From Trinickia dabaoshanensis (GTDB taxonomy: Bacteria > Pseudomonadota > Gammaproteobacteria > Burkholderiales > Burkholderiaceae), in NCBI RefSeq assembly GCF_002879885.1, contig NZ_PNYA01000038.1, positions 1 to 64,000 of the forward strand: a DNA stretch of 64,000 bases, given 5' to 3'. Below the pieces are notes generated by a model. That model saw only the letters and a list, made by a program, of their open reading frames with translations, had not been told where the DNA came from and made no database searches. Positions 42,121 to 54,975 of this stretch are shown piece after piece (position 1 is the stretch's first letter; every line of letters starts with the position of its first letter). Position numbers and translations under genes: made by a program.

Positions 42121-42926
42121 ATGCTAAACAACAAACTTTCGGTGATCGTTTGGAACGAGTTCGAGCACGAACGCGAGAATCCGGGCGTCCGGGCGATTTA
42201 TCCCGACGGGCTGCATACCGTCATCGCCAGCGCGTTGGCCGAGACCCCGGCCCTAGTGCACGGCGCGCTGCCGCTCGAAATCGGCACGGCAACGCTCGAC
42301 CAGCCCGAGCACGGCCTGTCCGAAGAACGCTTGGCGTCGTGCGACGTGCTGATTTGGTGGGGACATAGGGCCCATCAGAAAGTGTCGGACGAGGTCGTCG
42401 AGCGCGTACAGCGGCGCGTGCTCGAAGGGATGGGGCTGATCGTCTTGCATTCGGGACACTTCTCCAAGATATTCCGCCGCTTGCTCGGGACGAACTGCTC
42501 GCTCAAGTGGCGCGAGGCCGCCGAGAAAGAACGGCTGTGGGTGGTCGAGCCGTCGCATCCGATCGCGGCCGGCCTAGGCGAGTACTTCGAATTGCAGCAC
42601 GAAGAGATGTACGGGGAGCGCTTCGATATTCCGCAGCCCGACAGCACCGTTTTCATCTCCTGGTTCGAGGGCGGCGAGGTATTCCGCTCCGGTTGCTGCT
42701 GGGAGCGCGGACATGGCCGCATCTTCTACTTCCGTCCGGGACACGAGGCTTACCCGACATATCACGACCGCAACGTGCAACGCGTGATCGCCAATGCCGT
42801 GCAGTGGGCCGCCCCGCGCGTGAACATCGTCGACCGCTGCCCTGAATCGGCGCCCCTCGAGAAGTTGAGCGAGCGCAGCAAGACCTTCGCGAGAGTCGGC
42901 ATCGCGCAACGCAATGGAGAGAACGT

Positions 42927-42930
<4 letters not shown>
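42121..42930 (+). CDS. thuA: ThuA-like trehalose utilisation protein
   Basis: The 269-residue product is of the ThuA family (glutamine-amidotransferase-like fold), with [77 protein letters not shown]. In rhizobia ThuA and ThuB convert trehalose or related disaccharides through 3-keto sugars. AGGTTAGGA precedes ATG 42121. The TGA overlaps the thuB-like start by ATGA. Confidence 0.88.
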
Positions 42931-45625
<2,695 letters not shown>

Positions 45626-45655
45626 GGTGATTTCGATTTGATTCGAGGTGTGGTG

Positions 45656-45685
45656 CCCGGCTCGAAGGGATGGAGCCGGGTTTTT
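45656..45685 (+). terminator. Terminator after the sugar operon
   Basis: CCCGGCTC (45656-45663) pairs with GAGCCGGG (45673-45680) around a nine-base loop, followed by TTTTT. A classic intrinsic terminator for the long thu-lamB transcript. Confidence 0.85.
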
Positions 45686-45971
45686 GCCGTTTTTATGCCG
45701 AATGTTGGATCGAGTGAATTAAAAAATTTCGAGATAATCGCGATGCATAGACGGATCAATATAGATAATTTAAAGATCCGATGTTGTAGTGACCGAGTGT
45801 TGTAGGGCTTGAGGCTTTCGATGGGATCCAATAAAGACGGTGCCTGCAATACCGCTCGGGAGATATTGCTGATGCTAATCGGCTTATAGGAATATTTCCC
45901 GATTCCGTATTATTTGACACATTCTTTCGCTACTGCTAGTTTCCGCTTTCCGAATTGAAAGGCCGACTCTG
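45686..45971. other. AT-rich gap between the sugar operon and the T6SS module
   Basis: Composition falls sharply here (for example AATTAAAAAATTTCG and AATATAGATAATTTAAAG), far below the surroundings. No gene seen; it probably contains the vgrG promoter and may mark the left edge of acquired DNA. Confidence 0.5.
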
Positions 45972-48815
45972 GTGCTCGGTGTACGTTCCGACGTACGTGT
46001 GCGTGGGCTGCCGGTCAAAGCGCGTGGTGACGCGCCTTCAGCGAGAGAACGAGTGGTGAACTATCCGAGCTTGGCGCGCGCGTCGGCGGGGCCGTTGCCG
46101 TCGCAAAGGAACCGTGCCGTCCGTCTTAAGTGGAGTGTTCAGCAGCAAGAACTGGAGCACTTGCTTCTACCGCAGCGCGTCGACGTTCGCGAGGCGTTGT
46201 GCGGCGGAGTGGAGGGCACCATTTCATGCGTTTCCACCAATGCCGGTATTCCGTTGAATACGTTTATTGGATTGCCGGTCCAGGTTCAGCTCGTCACCGA
46301 TCGCGGCGGTTTGCATCCCATTTGCGGCATCATCGTCGATGCTCGGGAGGGGGAGTCGGATAGCTCGCTGGCAACCTATCAGTTGTTTATTCGCGACGCG
46401 CTTTCCATATTGGAGCGGCGCTTCAATACCCGAATCTTTCGTCAACAGAGCGTGTTGGACGTCATCCAGACACTCATGTGGGAATGGCGCGGCAACAGTA
46501 CCGTTCTCGGCGGTGCCTTCTATTTGGACGTATCGAGTGTCGATCCGGCGAGGCTTCCCATTCGGGAGCAAACCGTTCAGTTCGACGAATCCGATGCCGC
46601 TTTCATTCGACGGCTATGTCGACGGGAAGGGATTGGATGGTTCGTGCGCGCGGGCAAGCCAGGCCAGGCCGACGCTGGTAAGGCCGGCGATCCGGCCCAT
46701 ACGTTGGTGTTCTACGACAACGCGATCAAACTGAAGCAGTCGGCTATCGGCTCGATTGCTTATCGGCCGGACGCGACGATTGGAGAGCGCGATGCCGTGA
46801 CCCTGTTATGCGCGGCTAGGCAACTGGTGCCCGGTTCCGTGCGGCGCTTTAGCTGGGATCATAAACCGGGGCGAACGGATCGCATCCAAGGGCAGACGCG
46901 GGTCGATCAGGGCAGCGCGGGGAACGATTTGGGCCGCTTGCTGATGGACTCGCGCATCGATGCGCCGCATATCGCGGACTCATGGGCGCACTACGATCGG
47001 ATTGGACTTGCTCGCGTCAAGTCGCATGGAGCGCGTGCCGCGCACGTGGACGGCGCGAGTGGCGTGCGCGATTTGGCGGTCGGCGAATGGGTGGAAATTT
47101 CCGGGCATGCCGACTTGGATCGGCTATCGAAGAACGATCGACGCATCACGATCACGAGCCTGCATCATCGCGCCGAAAACAACTTGCCGAAGGATTTACA
47201 CGAGCGCGCCCAGGCTTTGTTCACGGCAAGTCGCTGGGCATCCGAAGCGCCTCCGGTCTCGGTCAATACGCCCTCGAGGCCTAGCGTATTCGGCGATTCG
47301 GCGCCAAGCCGATACGAAAACACCTTCAGTGGCGTGCCGCGCGGGATGCCGCTTACGCCGACCTACGATCCGCACGTCGATCTGCCTCGCGTGCATCCGA
47401 TCGTCGGCGTCGTGGTAACGCCCGAGGGCGAAGAGGTGCACTGCGACCAATACGGGCGAATCAAGGTGCAACTGCAAGGGCTCGATCCTGCCGATCACGA
47501 GCACGCCAATGGCATGGGGACGAGCGGCACGCAAAGCGACAGCGCATGGGTGCGCGTAATGACGGGGCTTGCCGGGGACAACTTCGGCGAGAACTGGTTG
47601 CCGCGCAAGGGCATGGAAGTGTTGCTGGATTTTCTTTCGGGCGACCCCGACAAGATGTATGTGGCCGGGGTCTTTCACAACGGTCCGAACATGCCGGCGG
47701 CGTTTAGCGATACAGGCTCGCTGCCGGGCAATCGCTACGTGTCGGGCAACAAGACGAGGGAAGTGAAGGGCCAGCGGTATAACCAGCTTCGGTTCGACGA
47801 CACACCCTCGCAGATCAGCGTTCAACTCGCGAGCCAGCATCAAGCGAGCGAAATCAATCTCGGGTTTTTGACGCATCCGCGAAACGATGGGGTAGGCGAG
47901 GCCCGCGGCGAGGGCGCGGAGGTGCGGACGGATGCCGCAGCGGCGCTGCGTGCGGCGCAGGGCATTTTGCTGACGACGTATGCGCGTGCGCAGGCTAGCG
48001 GCAATCACCTCGATCGCGACGAACTCATTCAGTTGCTTGGCGAATGCACGGAGCTATTTAAGTCGCTCGGGGATTATGCGGGGCAGCATGGTGGGCAGGC
48101 GATGGACGCGTCGGGCCAAAGTGCTGCCGCGAGCGCGCTCAAGGCTTGGCAGGCGCCGGGCGGCGAGCCGTTGATGGCGTTCGGTGCAAAGGCCGGTTCT
48201 GTGACCGTGACGCCGAAGACGCATGTGACCTACGCGGGCGCGAACATCGACCAGGTCGCACAGCAGCACGTTCAGGTGACTAGCGGGCGGCGGATCAATC
48301 TGCAGGCCGGGCATGGCGTGACGATGTTCGCGCAGGCCGAGGATGTGACGGCAATCGCCAATCAAGGCAAGGTGAAATTGCAGAGCCAGGCCGGCGATAC
48401 ACAGATCGACTCGGCGAAAAACATTCAGATGACGGCGGCGGGCGGAAAACTTGCCGGCATGGCGAGCGATCAAGTCGTGTTCGTCACCTCGGGCGGGGCT
48501 TATCTGAAGCTCCAAGGCGGCGACATCGAATTGGGATGCCCGGGCAACTTCACCGTTAAATCGGCTGGGCATACGTGGAGCGGGCCGGCCAGTATGAGTA
48601 CCGATATGCCGAAGTTCGATCACGCGCCGTTAGGACGGGTGCCCAAGCTTGTGCGGGCGACGGATGGGCAGGCGGCCCCGGGATTCGATGCCGAAGTCAT
48701 GAAGGTCTCCGGCGATCTACTGAACCAAAAGACGGACAGCGCGGGCAAGCTCGAGCCGATCAAAAGCGATCAATTCGAATCGTTGGCCGTGCAGTTCATC
48801 AAGAAAAAGATTTGA
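45972..48815 (+). CDS. vgrG: Type VI secretion tip protein VgrG with DUF2345 domain
   Basis: The product has about 947 residues. The gp27-like base starts near RAVRLKWSVQQQELEHLLLP, with SFVG-like GVEGTISCVSTNAG and YQLFIRDALSILERR. The gp5-like OB part carries WVRVMTGLAGDNFGENWLPR and GMEVLLDFLSGDPDKMYVAG, and a DUF2345 needle lies near residues 700-860 (LQAGHGVTMFAQAEDV, TAAGGKLAGMASDQV). It trimerises as the T6SS spike. The start is uncertain: GTG 45972 gives a 27-residue leader before GTG 46054, which fits the family better. A C-terminal tail (about 90 residues) is probably the site that loads the neighbouring lipase effector. Confidence 0.9.
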   Translation: MLGVRSDVRVRGLPVKARGDAPSARERVVNYPSLARASAGPLPSQRNRAVRLKWSVQQQELEHLLLPQRVDVREALCGGVEGTISCVSTNAGIPLNTFIGLPVQVQLVTDRGGLHPICGIIVDAREGESDSSLATYQLFIRDALSILERRFNTRIFRQQSVLDVIQTLMWEWRGNSTVLGGAFYLDVSSVDPARLPIREQTVQFDESDAAFIRRLCRREGIGWFVRAGKPGQADAGKAGDPAHTLVFYDNAIKLKQSAIGSIAYRPDATIGERDAVTLLCAARQLVPGSVRRFSWDHKPGRTDRIQGQTRVDQGSAGNDLGRLLMDSRIDAPHIADSWAHYDRIGLARVKSHGARAAHVDGASGVRDLAVGEWVEISGHADLDRLSKNDRRITITSLHHRAENNLPKDLHERAQALFTASRWASEAPPVSVNTPSRPSVFGDSAPSRYENTFSGVPRGMPLTPTYDPHVDLPRVHPIVGVVVTPEGEEVHCDQYGRIKVQLQGLDPADHEHANGMGTSGTQSDSAWVRVMTGLAGDNFGENWLPRKGMEVLLDFLSGDPDKMYVAGVFHNGPNMPAAFSDTGSLPGNRYVSGNKTREVKGQRYNQLRFDDTPSQISVQLASQHQASEINLGFLTHPRNDGVGEARGEGAEVRTDAAAALRAAQGILLTTYARAQASGNHLDRDELIQLLGECTELFKSLGDYAGQHGGQAMDASGQSAAASALKAWQAPGGEPLMAFGAKAGSVTVTPKTHVTYAGANIDQVAQQHVQVTSGRRINLQAGHGVTMFAQAEDVTAIANQGKVKLQSQAGDTQIDSAKNIQMTAAGGKLAGMASDQVVFVTSGGAYLKLQGGDIELGCPGNFTVKSAGHTWSGPASMSTDMPKFDHAPLGRVPKLVRATDGQAAPGFDAEVMKVSGDLLNQKTDSAGKLEPIKSDQFESLAVQFIKKKI

Positions 48816-48840
48816 GTATTCCGCGAGAACCTATTCCAAT

Positions 48841-51111
48841 ATGAGTGACTCATTTCTGAATCCAACGACCTTCGATGTCGATTCGCCGAGTGCGGCTACG
48901 CAAAGCGCGCCCCCGCGCATCGTCGTCGGGGGCGGCCAAGGTTCAACCCTCTTCGACTCGGCCAGCGAGTTGATCTGCGTGAAACAGCAGCCGTTGCCCG
49001 GCCTCATCATCTTCGTGCATGGCGTGAACACGGAAGGCGAATGGTTCGAAGCCGCGGAGCAAGGGCTGTGCAATGGGTTGAACCGGCGGCTGGCGCGGCT
49101 CGACGATCAGATGACACGTAGAGGCGTTATCGGCGGGCAGCTTACGCCTGCGCAGTACACCGGGGGTTTGACGCCCGATGGGTTTTTGAATCCTAAGTTG
49201 TGGGCGGGGTCCTATATCCGGCCTGACCCGTCGTTCTCTCCCGTCATTCACTTTCGGTGGGGATACAAAGCCAACAAAGAGGAATTGAAGGAGTACGGCG
49301 ACAAGATCTTTCTGAACGAGCAGAACTATTGGGGAGGGGGACCGTTCGCGAATGGTACTTCCAGCTTGCCTGACCTGTGGCACGAGGGCTTGGACGACCG
49401 TATATTCGGGTTCATTTCAGTGCAGTCGGTCAACCCGACACAGCGGCCGCTATTCCGAACTCCACCTCGCGCCTACTGTGTGCTGGCCGCTTTGCGCCTC
49501 GCCAAGCTGGTGGAGTCGATCAGGCGCAAGCAGGCCAACGTGCCGATCACGATCGTCTGCCATAGCCAGGGCAACATGGTGGGCCTCGCCGCGGCGTTTT
49601 TCGGCGATGCATTGGCGCCCGTGACAGACCCATGGCAGAACACCGGACGCTGCGTGGCCGACGCGTATGTATTGGCCAATCCGCCATACAGCTTGGCGAA
49701 CACCAGTACCGGAATGGAGAATTGGTCGCAACGAAAGGCTCGCGACGATAAAAACCGCGGTGGCCGTGAGACCTATGCAGCACGTACAAAGACGTTTCGA
49801 GCGTTTCTAGATATTATTCGCGACCGCGCGGCGTTTGAAATGCCAGCCGACAAAATCGATCAAGAGATGGGCAATACGCGTCCTTCGGCAAGCGGCGGCA
49901 AACCGTATGCGGCAGGAGAAGACCGAACCGCGCATGGCCTGAACGGCCAGACATACGGACGCGTGACGCTCTATTGCTGCCCGCACGATCAGGTGATTTC
50001 AGCGGCTACCGTTCAAGGCATGGGCTGGCGCGGGCTGGGTTATGTCGGCGGTGAGCCGTCGCGGGAGCTAAACGACGTCGGTGCGCAGGGCGTGCTCACA
50101 CAGCGTGTATTTGCGAGCGGCATCAAGGTAGGCGTGTGCCGCGAATATCGGTATTGGGAGGACGACTGGCGCTATGAGAAGGGCAAGACGTCCGGCTTCT
50201 GGTATCCCCCTTCACCTCCCGCCAAGTACGGATTGACCCGCGCATGGAGTGGCAATGAAAACCCCATGGCTAAACTGTTTTCGACAGCCGCGTCGCCTGT
50301 GCTGTACATCGTGACGCTTGCGACCTCCGCGTTCAAGATGTTCCGCGTCAACGCCGATCCGCCGAAGGGATGGACTGTGAAAGTCGATGCTCCGCCGCTT
50401 GACGAGCCGTTCGAGCCCGAGGCGTCGCTTTATGGTCATCGCATTAGCGTTAGCGATGGTCCTCACGCTACGAGCGTTTTCAACGAGGGGAATGATCCGC
50501 CCGCTGCCGCGCGAGATGGGGAAAAGCAGGACAAGAACGCTGCCGATCCCTACGACAACTACAAGATCAAGGAAGAGGACCAGAAGGCGATCGGCAATGT
50601 GGACAGCGAAGCGTCACAACGCTACGAGGACCATGCCGTTCTGCGTATGCGGGCGCGCAGGGACGGCAAGTCTTCGTGGGTGGATAGCGATGGCAACGTG
50701 ATTGGCGAGGACGGGAAGAGCGCCGCGCCGGAGGGCTACGAGAAGTGGCACAACAAGCAGATCACGGAGATACTGGACGCTGGCCGGACGAACAACCCGA
50801 CCAATCACTCGACGATCATGACGAATGCTATGCATGCGGAGAAGGCACTCGCTTACGATGTTGCGATCGGATTGTGCTATCTGACGCCCGAGCAACTTGC
50901 CGATTTGCGGATTGAGGCCGACTGGAGGTTCGGAAAGGGAATGAGTGACGGCAATCCTAATAAAAAATACCGGGATTACTTCGACCAAGGCGTCATGGGG
51001 GGACATTCGCTGTCGCGATGGGCTAAAGACGACAGCGAGGCACGTCGTCCTGAGAAGATCGCCGATGAACGCGAGGGCGAAATCTTTCTGAAAGTCGGGG
51101 GAATGGTATGA
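48841..51111 (+). CDS. tle3: Tle3-family T6SS lipase effector (DUF3274, alpha/beta hydrolase)
   Basis: The 756-residue product has an alpha/beta-hydrolase core with LIIFVHGVNTEGEW (oxyanion His), nucleophile Ser242 in CHSQGN, and CPHDQVIS (acid) near 381. This is the Tle3-type arrangement, where the usual GXSXG is modified; the first position is Cys here. The C-terminal region (DUF3274-like) is rich in charged residues. It carries no signal peptide, as expected for delivery by VgrG. It starts 25 bases after VgrG and overlaps the Tla3-like gene by ATGA. Confidence 0.85.
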   Translation: MSDSFLNPTTFDVDSPSAATQSAPPRIVVGGGQGSTLFDSASELICVKQQPLPGLIIFVHGVNTEGEWFEAAEQGLCNGLNRRLARLDDQMTRRGVIGGQLTPAQYTGGLTPDGFLNPKLWAGSYIRPDPSFSPVIHFRWGYKANKEELKEYGDKIFLNEQNYWGGGPFANGTSSLPDLWHEGLDDRIFGFISVQSVNPTQRPLFRTPPRAYCVLAALRLAKLVESIRRKQANVPITIVCHSQGNMVGLAAAFFGDALAPVTDPWQNTGRCVADAYVLANPPYSLANTSTGMENWSQRKARDDKNRGGRETYAARTKTFRAFLDIIRDRAAFEMPADKIDQEMGNTRPSASGGKPYAAGEDRTAHGLNGQTYGRVTLYCCPHDQVISAATVQGMGWRGLGYVGGEPSRELNDVGAQGVLTQRVFASGIKVGVCREYRYWEDDWRYEKGKTSGFWYPPSPPAKYGLTRAWSGNENPMAKLFSTAASPVLYIVTLATSAFKMFRVNADPPKGWTVKVDAPPLDEPFEPEASLYGHRISVSDGPHATSVFNEGNDPPAAARDGEKQDKNAADPYDNYKIKEEDQKAIGNVDSEASQRYEDHAVLRMRARRDGKSSWVDSDGNVIGEDGKSAAPEGYEKWHNKQITEILDAGRTNNPTNHSTIMTNAMHAEKALAYDVAIGLCYLTPEQLADLRIEADWRFGKGMSDGNPNKKYRDYFDQGVMGGHSLSRWAKDDSEARRPEKIADEREGEIFLKVGGMV

Positions 51112-52580
51112 GAATACTGATCTCAACGTGGCCCCGGAGAGCGGGAGTCGCTTTGCTGGCGATGGTGTTGGTCATGCTTATCATGCTCACGTTAAGTGCA
51201 CGCGAACCTGCGAGTGAGTTAGATATGGGAGATTGGATGAAACGACTGGCTATTCTGCCGGGCATCCTGGGCGCCGTAACGTTTCTCGTCGCCACTGTCG
51301 TGATGCAAGCGTCCGGTTACGCTGCGACACCTCTATCGGGCTCGGGCACCTCGTCTGCGGGCGGCGAATCGGCGAAGCCTTTCATGGCACAAGTCGTTGG
51401 TCTCGAATGGCTGAACCCGTTGCAGCGCCGCGACTACCCCACCGAATGGCAGGTGTTGTGGACGATGGGGTTGGCTCAACCGAATAAGCATGACGACATG
51501 GTGCGGACCGACCCGAAGTCATTCACTACGCTTCAGGCGGTGGCTGGCGTCGCCTACGGCAACCGCGGTACAGAGACTTTCAAGGGCTACTATCACAAGT
51601 ATGTTGATGAACTGCTCGGAATATTCGGTGACCGCTATGTGATGAATGCGAAGTACTTTTATACGGTCAAGTCCGCGCACAAGAAGGACTGGCGAGAGCT
51701 TGCGGGCATCCATGTGGAATTCGCAATTCCCGATCGACTGGATTCGCCGGAAGCGCAGTCTTATCTAAGCAAACGCATCATCAGCGAATTCAATATAGGT
51801 AACGATGAGTTCACCGACCTGTGGAGCCGGGATACGCCGCCCGACATCCACCTAACCCCAGGCGGCGCCAACGCCGGCTTTACCTCGTTGAACGCGGCGC
51901 TCGACTATCTACAAGCGAATCCAGACAAAAGCGTTTGGGTAATGAACTGGGACGCACCGAGCTTTCCGCCCAAGGACGGTCAGATCAACGAAAACATGGT
52001 GCTGCTGTTCCTGGTTGGACCGGACTTTAAGACCGAACGCGCACCGCTAGCCTGGATTGGAAAGGCAGCAACGGCTAACGTTCACGACTTCGAGGCGAAG
52101 GCAGGGACCACACGTGCTGTCGAAGCATGGAAGACCGTGATCGCGGCGGCTACCCGCAACGCCAACATTCAAGCAACCGCCATCAACTATGTGATCCACG
52201 ATGCAGGAAAGGGTAGTGACGAGGCGTCGTCTCGTATCGGCACACTCGGTCGCACCTTGACTGAAACGCTGCCAGAGTTCGATTTCCAGAAGCAGACGTT
52301 CAACACACCGGGGTTACTCGGCGAGATGGGCGCCGGCACGGCATTAACCGATGTCGTACTCGCTATCGGCCGCGCGAACCATCTCGGCGAAACGGTGATG
52401 GTCGCCGGAACGACTAACGCGGATCAACCCGTTGCAGTCGTAATCGCCCCCCCGGCACAGCCGGTCCCGATCGACTCGAACGCCGACTGGTTCCGTGCAC
52501 GCGGCGAGAACAATGCCTATCTGCCATGGTGGGGCCGCCGCAACGACACGCAATACGGTCAGCAAGGATGGTCTTGGTAA
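51108..52580 (+). CDS. tla3: Tla3-like adaptor protein (DUF2875) for the lipase effector
   Basis: The 490-residue product has two N-terminal hydrophobic helices (about 12-30 and 48-66) and a large soluble domain starting FMAQVVGLEWLNPLQRRDYP. The pairing with a Tle3-type lipase, VgrG and PAAR matches Pseudomonas operons in which Tla3 (DUF2875) carries Tle3 to the VgrG tip. Coupled translation with tle3 (ATGA). Membrane association is inferred from the helices; alternatively it could be the immunity protein. No catalytic motif is visible. Confidence 0.75.
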   Translation: MRILISTWPRRAGVALLAMVLVMLIMLTLSAREPASELDMGDWMKRLAILPGILGAVTFLVATVVMQASGYAATPLSGSGTSSAGGESAKPFMAQVVGLEWLNPLQRRDYPTEWQVLWTMGLAQPNKHDDMVRTDPKSFTTLQAVAGVAYGNRGTETFKGYYHKYVDELLGIFGDRYVMNAKYFYTVKSAHKKDWRELAGIHVEFAIPDRLDSPEAQSYLSKRIISEFNIGNDEFTDLWSRDTPPDIHLTPGGANAGFTSLNAALDYLQANPDKSVWVMNWDAPSFPPKDGQINENMVLLFLVGPDFKTERAPLAWIGKAATANVHDFEAKAGTTRAVEAWKTVIAAATRNANIQATAINYVIHDAGKGSDEASSRIGTLGRTLTETLPEFDFQKQTFNTPGLLGEMGAGTALTDVVLAIGRANHLGETVMVAGTTNADQPVAVVIAPPAQPVPIDSNADWFRARGENNAYLPWWGRRNDTQYGQQGWSW

Positions 52581-52596
52581 GAAGGGAACGAGGCCC

Positions 52597-52860
52597 ATGA
52601 GAGGAATCATTCGAGTCGGCGATGCAACGAGCCACGGTGGCCAAGTGATCACCGGCAGCGGGGTGAGCAACGTGATGGATCGCCCCGTTGCGCGGCAAGG
52701 GGATCAATGCATCTGCCCGATGCAGGGTCATCAAAACTGTGTGATCGCGGAAGGCGATCCTACGTTCATCGTCGACGGTAAGCCGGCGGCTTTCGACGGT
52801 CACGAAACTTCCTGCGGTGCGACGCTGATATCAAGCGTACCGTCCTCGGGGCGGGACTGA
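52597..52860 (+). CDS. PAAR-domain T6SS spike-tip protein
   Basis: The 87-residue product has IRVGDATSHGGQVITGSG, PVARQGDQCICPMQGHQ and VAEGDPTFIVDGKPAAFDGH-like repeats with conserved His/Cys that hold the zinc at the cone tip. PAAR proteins sharpen the VgrG spike. It starts at ATG 52597, 16 bases after the Tla3-like gene. Small, no effector extension, so it probably caps the VgrG trimer used to deliver the lipase. Confidence 0.88.
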   Translation: MRGIIRVGDATSHGGQVITGSGVSNVMDRPVARQGDQCICPMQGHQNCVIAEGDPTFIVDGKPAAFDGHETSCGATLISSVPSSGRD

Positions 52861-53100
52861 CGATCTCCGCTTAGGGCAAGATAAGGCCGCGGTCTGACGG
52901 CGGATCGCCGCCAAGCGCGAATGAGCCTTGGTCCGAATCCTTCCATATATGGTGCTCTGTAATGGGCCGGGCAATACAATGCGCGCGGTAAGTTCAAGGG
53001 ACCGCCGGTTGCCAGCGCCCAACGCCAAAAAAACCGACCCAGCCGCCACCGGTATCGCCACGGATAAAGGCGTCACTCACCCGGAAGAAAAACCAACCCG

Positions 53101-54936
53101 ATGGACGACCTGCTTCCCGAATACGAGCGCCAACTCGCACTACTGCGGCAATCCCTCGGCGAATTCGCCGAACGTTACCCCAAAGCGGCCGCCCGTTTGG
53201 CCATCTCCGGCGAGCATTCCGAAGACCCCCACGTCGAGCGACTGATTCAATCCGCGGCGTTGTTGAACGCGCGGGCAAGCACGCGCATCGACGACGATTT
53301 GCCCGAACTGCCCGAAGCCATGCTCGAGATACTCTATCCCGAGTATCTACGTCCGTTTCCCTCATGCTCGATCGCGCACTTCGAAGGCTCGGGCGCGGTC
53401 GCGAAACTGACCAAGCCACTCACGATCGAACGCGGAGTCGAACTGAAGACGCGCACAGGCGAATACTTCTTTCGTACCGTCTACGACGTGGTATTCGCTC
53501 CGATACGGATCGCTCACGCGCGTTATTCGCCCGCTACCGTCGCGCCGGCGAAGGTTCGATTGCACGAACACACCACGGCGATCGTTTCGATAACATTTAC
53601 CGCCCACGCTGCGAATGCGCCGATCGCTGACGCGATACCGAAACGCGCGCGCGTGTTCGTCGACGGCACCCGCCGCATGGTTGCCGCCACGATCGACACA
53701 CTGTTACTTCGCACCTCGAATGCGTTCGTCGAAGCCGACGGCTGCGGAACTTGGATTGCGTTAGACGCCGTGCCGATATCGGCGTGCGGCTTCGCGCTCG
53801 ATGAGTCGTTGATCGAACGCCGCGACGGCAATCAATCTCAGTTTCGATTGCTGCTCGAATACTTCGCTTTCCCGGAAAAGTTCGACTTTCTCGACGTCGA
53901 CTTATCTGCGTTGATGCAAGCCGCTGGCCGTTGCCATAGCGTGACGCTGCATCTCCCGATCAAAGACCTCTCGCACGATAGCGCGACGGCTCACCTCCTA
54001 CAAACGCTAGGTGCGACGAACTTCAAACTGTTTTGCACGCCGGTCGTCAACTTGTTCGACTCGCCCTCCGAGCCGATCCCAATAGAAAACATCGAGTTCC
54101 CGATCTTCCCCGTTGTGCCGGGCACATTGAACTGCGCCGATGCTTCACCGTATTGGGTCGAGGCCGTGCGTGTGATCGAGGAAAACGCCACAGGCGTGAA
54201 GACGCACGAAATCGAGCCGTACCATTCGCTGTCACACCACGGAGCGCAGAGCGGACTCGGCACCTTTTGGCTCGCGCAGCGCGACGGCCGGCTTGCCGAG
54301 TTGCTGCCCGGTCATGACATGGTGCTGTCGCTCGTCGATTCGAGCGGTCAGCTGAGCGAAGCGACCGGCAAACAGATCGAGATGGATTTGGCTTGCACGA
54401 ATGGCAGCCTGCCGTCGCAGTTGAGAGTCGCGGACGTAGATGGCGATTTAATTCATACGGATGAATCCATGACCGGCCGTGTCATGATGCTGCGCGTACC
54501 GACGGAGAGCGCAGCCAAACCGAACGCGCAGCGCCAGTTGTGGGACATCGTCGGAACGATGTCGGCGGGAGATCTGAGCTTGAACCAGGCGGGTTTGCCG
54601 GCGCTCAAAAAGCTGATGACAGCTCACGTATCATCGCGCTCATCCAACGCGTTACGCCATATCGACAGCATCATGCATCTCGCGCGAGAATCCGCGCTCG
54701 AATGGGTGACGATGGAGCCGCAACCGATGCTGGTGCGCGGAATACGCGTTCGTCTGGCTGTCGACGATACGCAGCTTGGCGATTGTGTGATCAGCGCCTA
54801 TGCCCGTGCGCTAGAGTCCATTTTTAAGCACTTCGCGCCGGTCAATAGCTTTGTGCAACTCATACTCATATCGGGTCGAAACGGCGCGCAATTGATTGAA
54901 GGACGCCCCTTGCCGGGAGCCTTGGAACTCATTTGA
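53101..54936 (+). CDS. tssF: Type VI secretion baseplate protein TssF
   Basis: The 611-residue product starts LLPEYERQLALLRQSLGEFA and continues DPHVERLIQSAALLNARAST, DDDLPELPEAMLEILYPEYL and FPSCSIAHFE: TssF (VasA/ImpG) signatures. TssF binds the VgrG-side hub of the baseplate with TssG and TssE. Its usual partner tssG does not follow: the next gene is on the opposite strand and unrelated. The full apparatus must be elsewhere. It begins 240 bases after the PAAR gene, with no gene between. Confidence 0.9.
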   Translation: MDDLLPEYERQLALLRQSLGEFAERYPKAAARLAISGEHSEDPHVERLIQSAALLNARASTRIDDDLPELPEAMLEILYPEYLRPFPSCSIAHFEGSGAVAKLTKPLTIERGVELKTRTGEYFFRTVYDVVFAPIRIAHARYSPATVAPAKVRLHEHTTAIVSITFTAHAANAPIADAIPKRARVFVDGTRRMVAATIDTLLLRTSNAFVEADGCGTWIALDAVPISACGFALDESLIERRDGNQSQFRLLLEYFAFPEKFDFLDVDLSALMQAAGRCHSVTLHLPIKDLSHDSATAHLLQTLGATNFKLFCTPVVNLFDSPSEPIPIENIEFPIFPVVPGTLNCADASPYWVEAVRVIEENATGVKTHEIEPYHSLSHHGAQSGLGTFWLAQRDGRLAELLPGHDMVLSLVDSSGQLSEATGKQIEMDLACTNGSLPSQLRVADVDGDLIHTDESMTGRVMMLRVPTESAAKPNAQRQLWDIVGTMSAGDLSLNQAGLPALKKLMTAHVSSRSSNALRHIDSIMHLARESALEWVTMEPQPMLVRGIRVRLAVDDTQLGDCVISAYARALESIFKHFAPVNSFVQLILISGRNGAQLIEGRPLPGALELI

Positions 54937-54975
54937 AGGGGGCGCCCGCGGTTCATTCGAACGCCGAAGCCCGCT

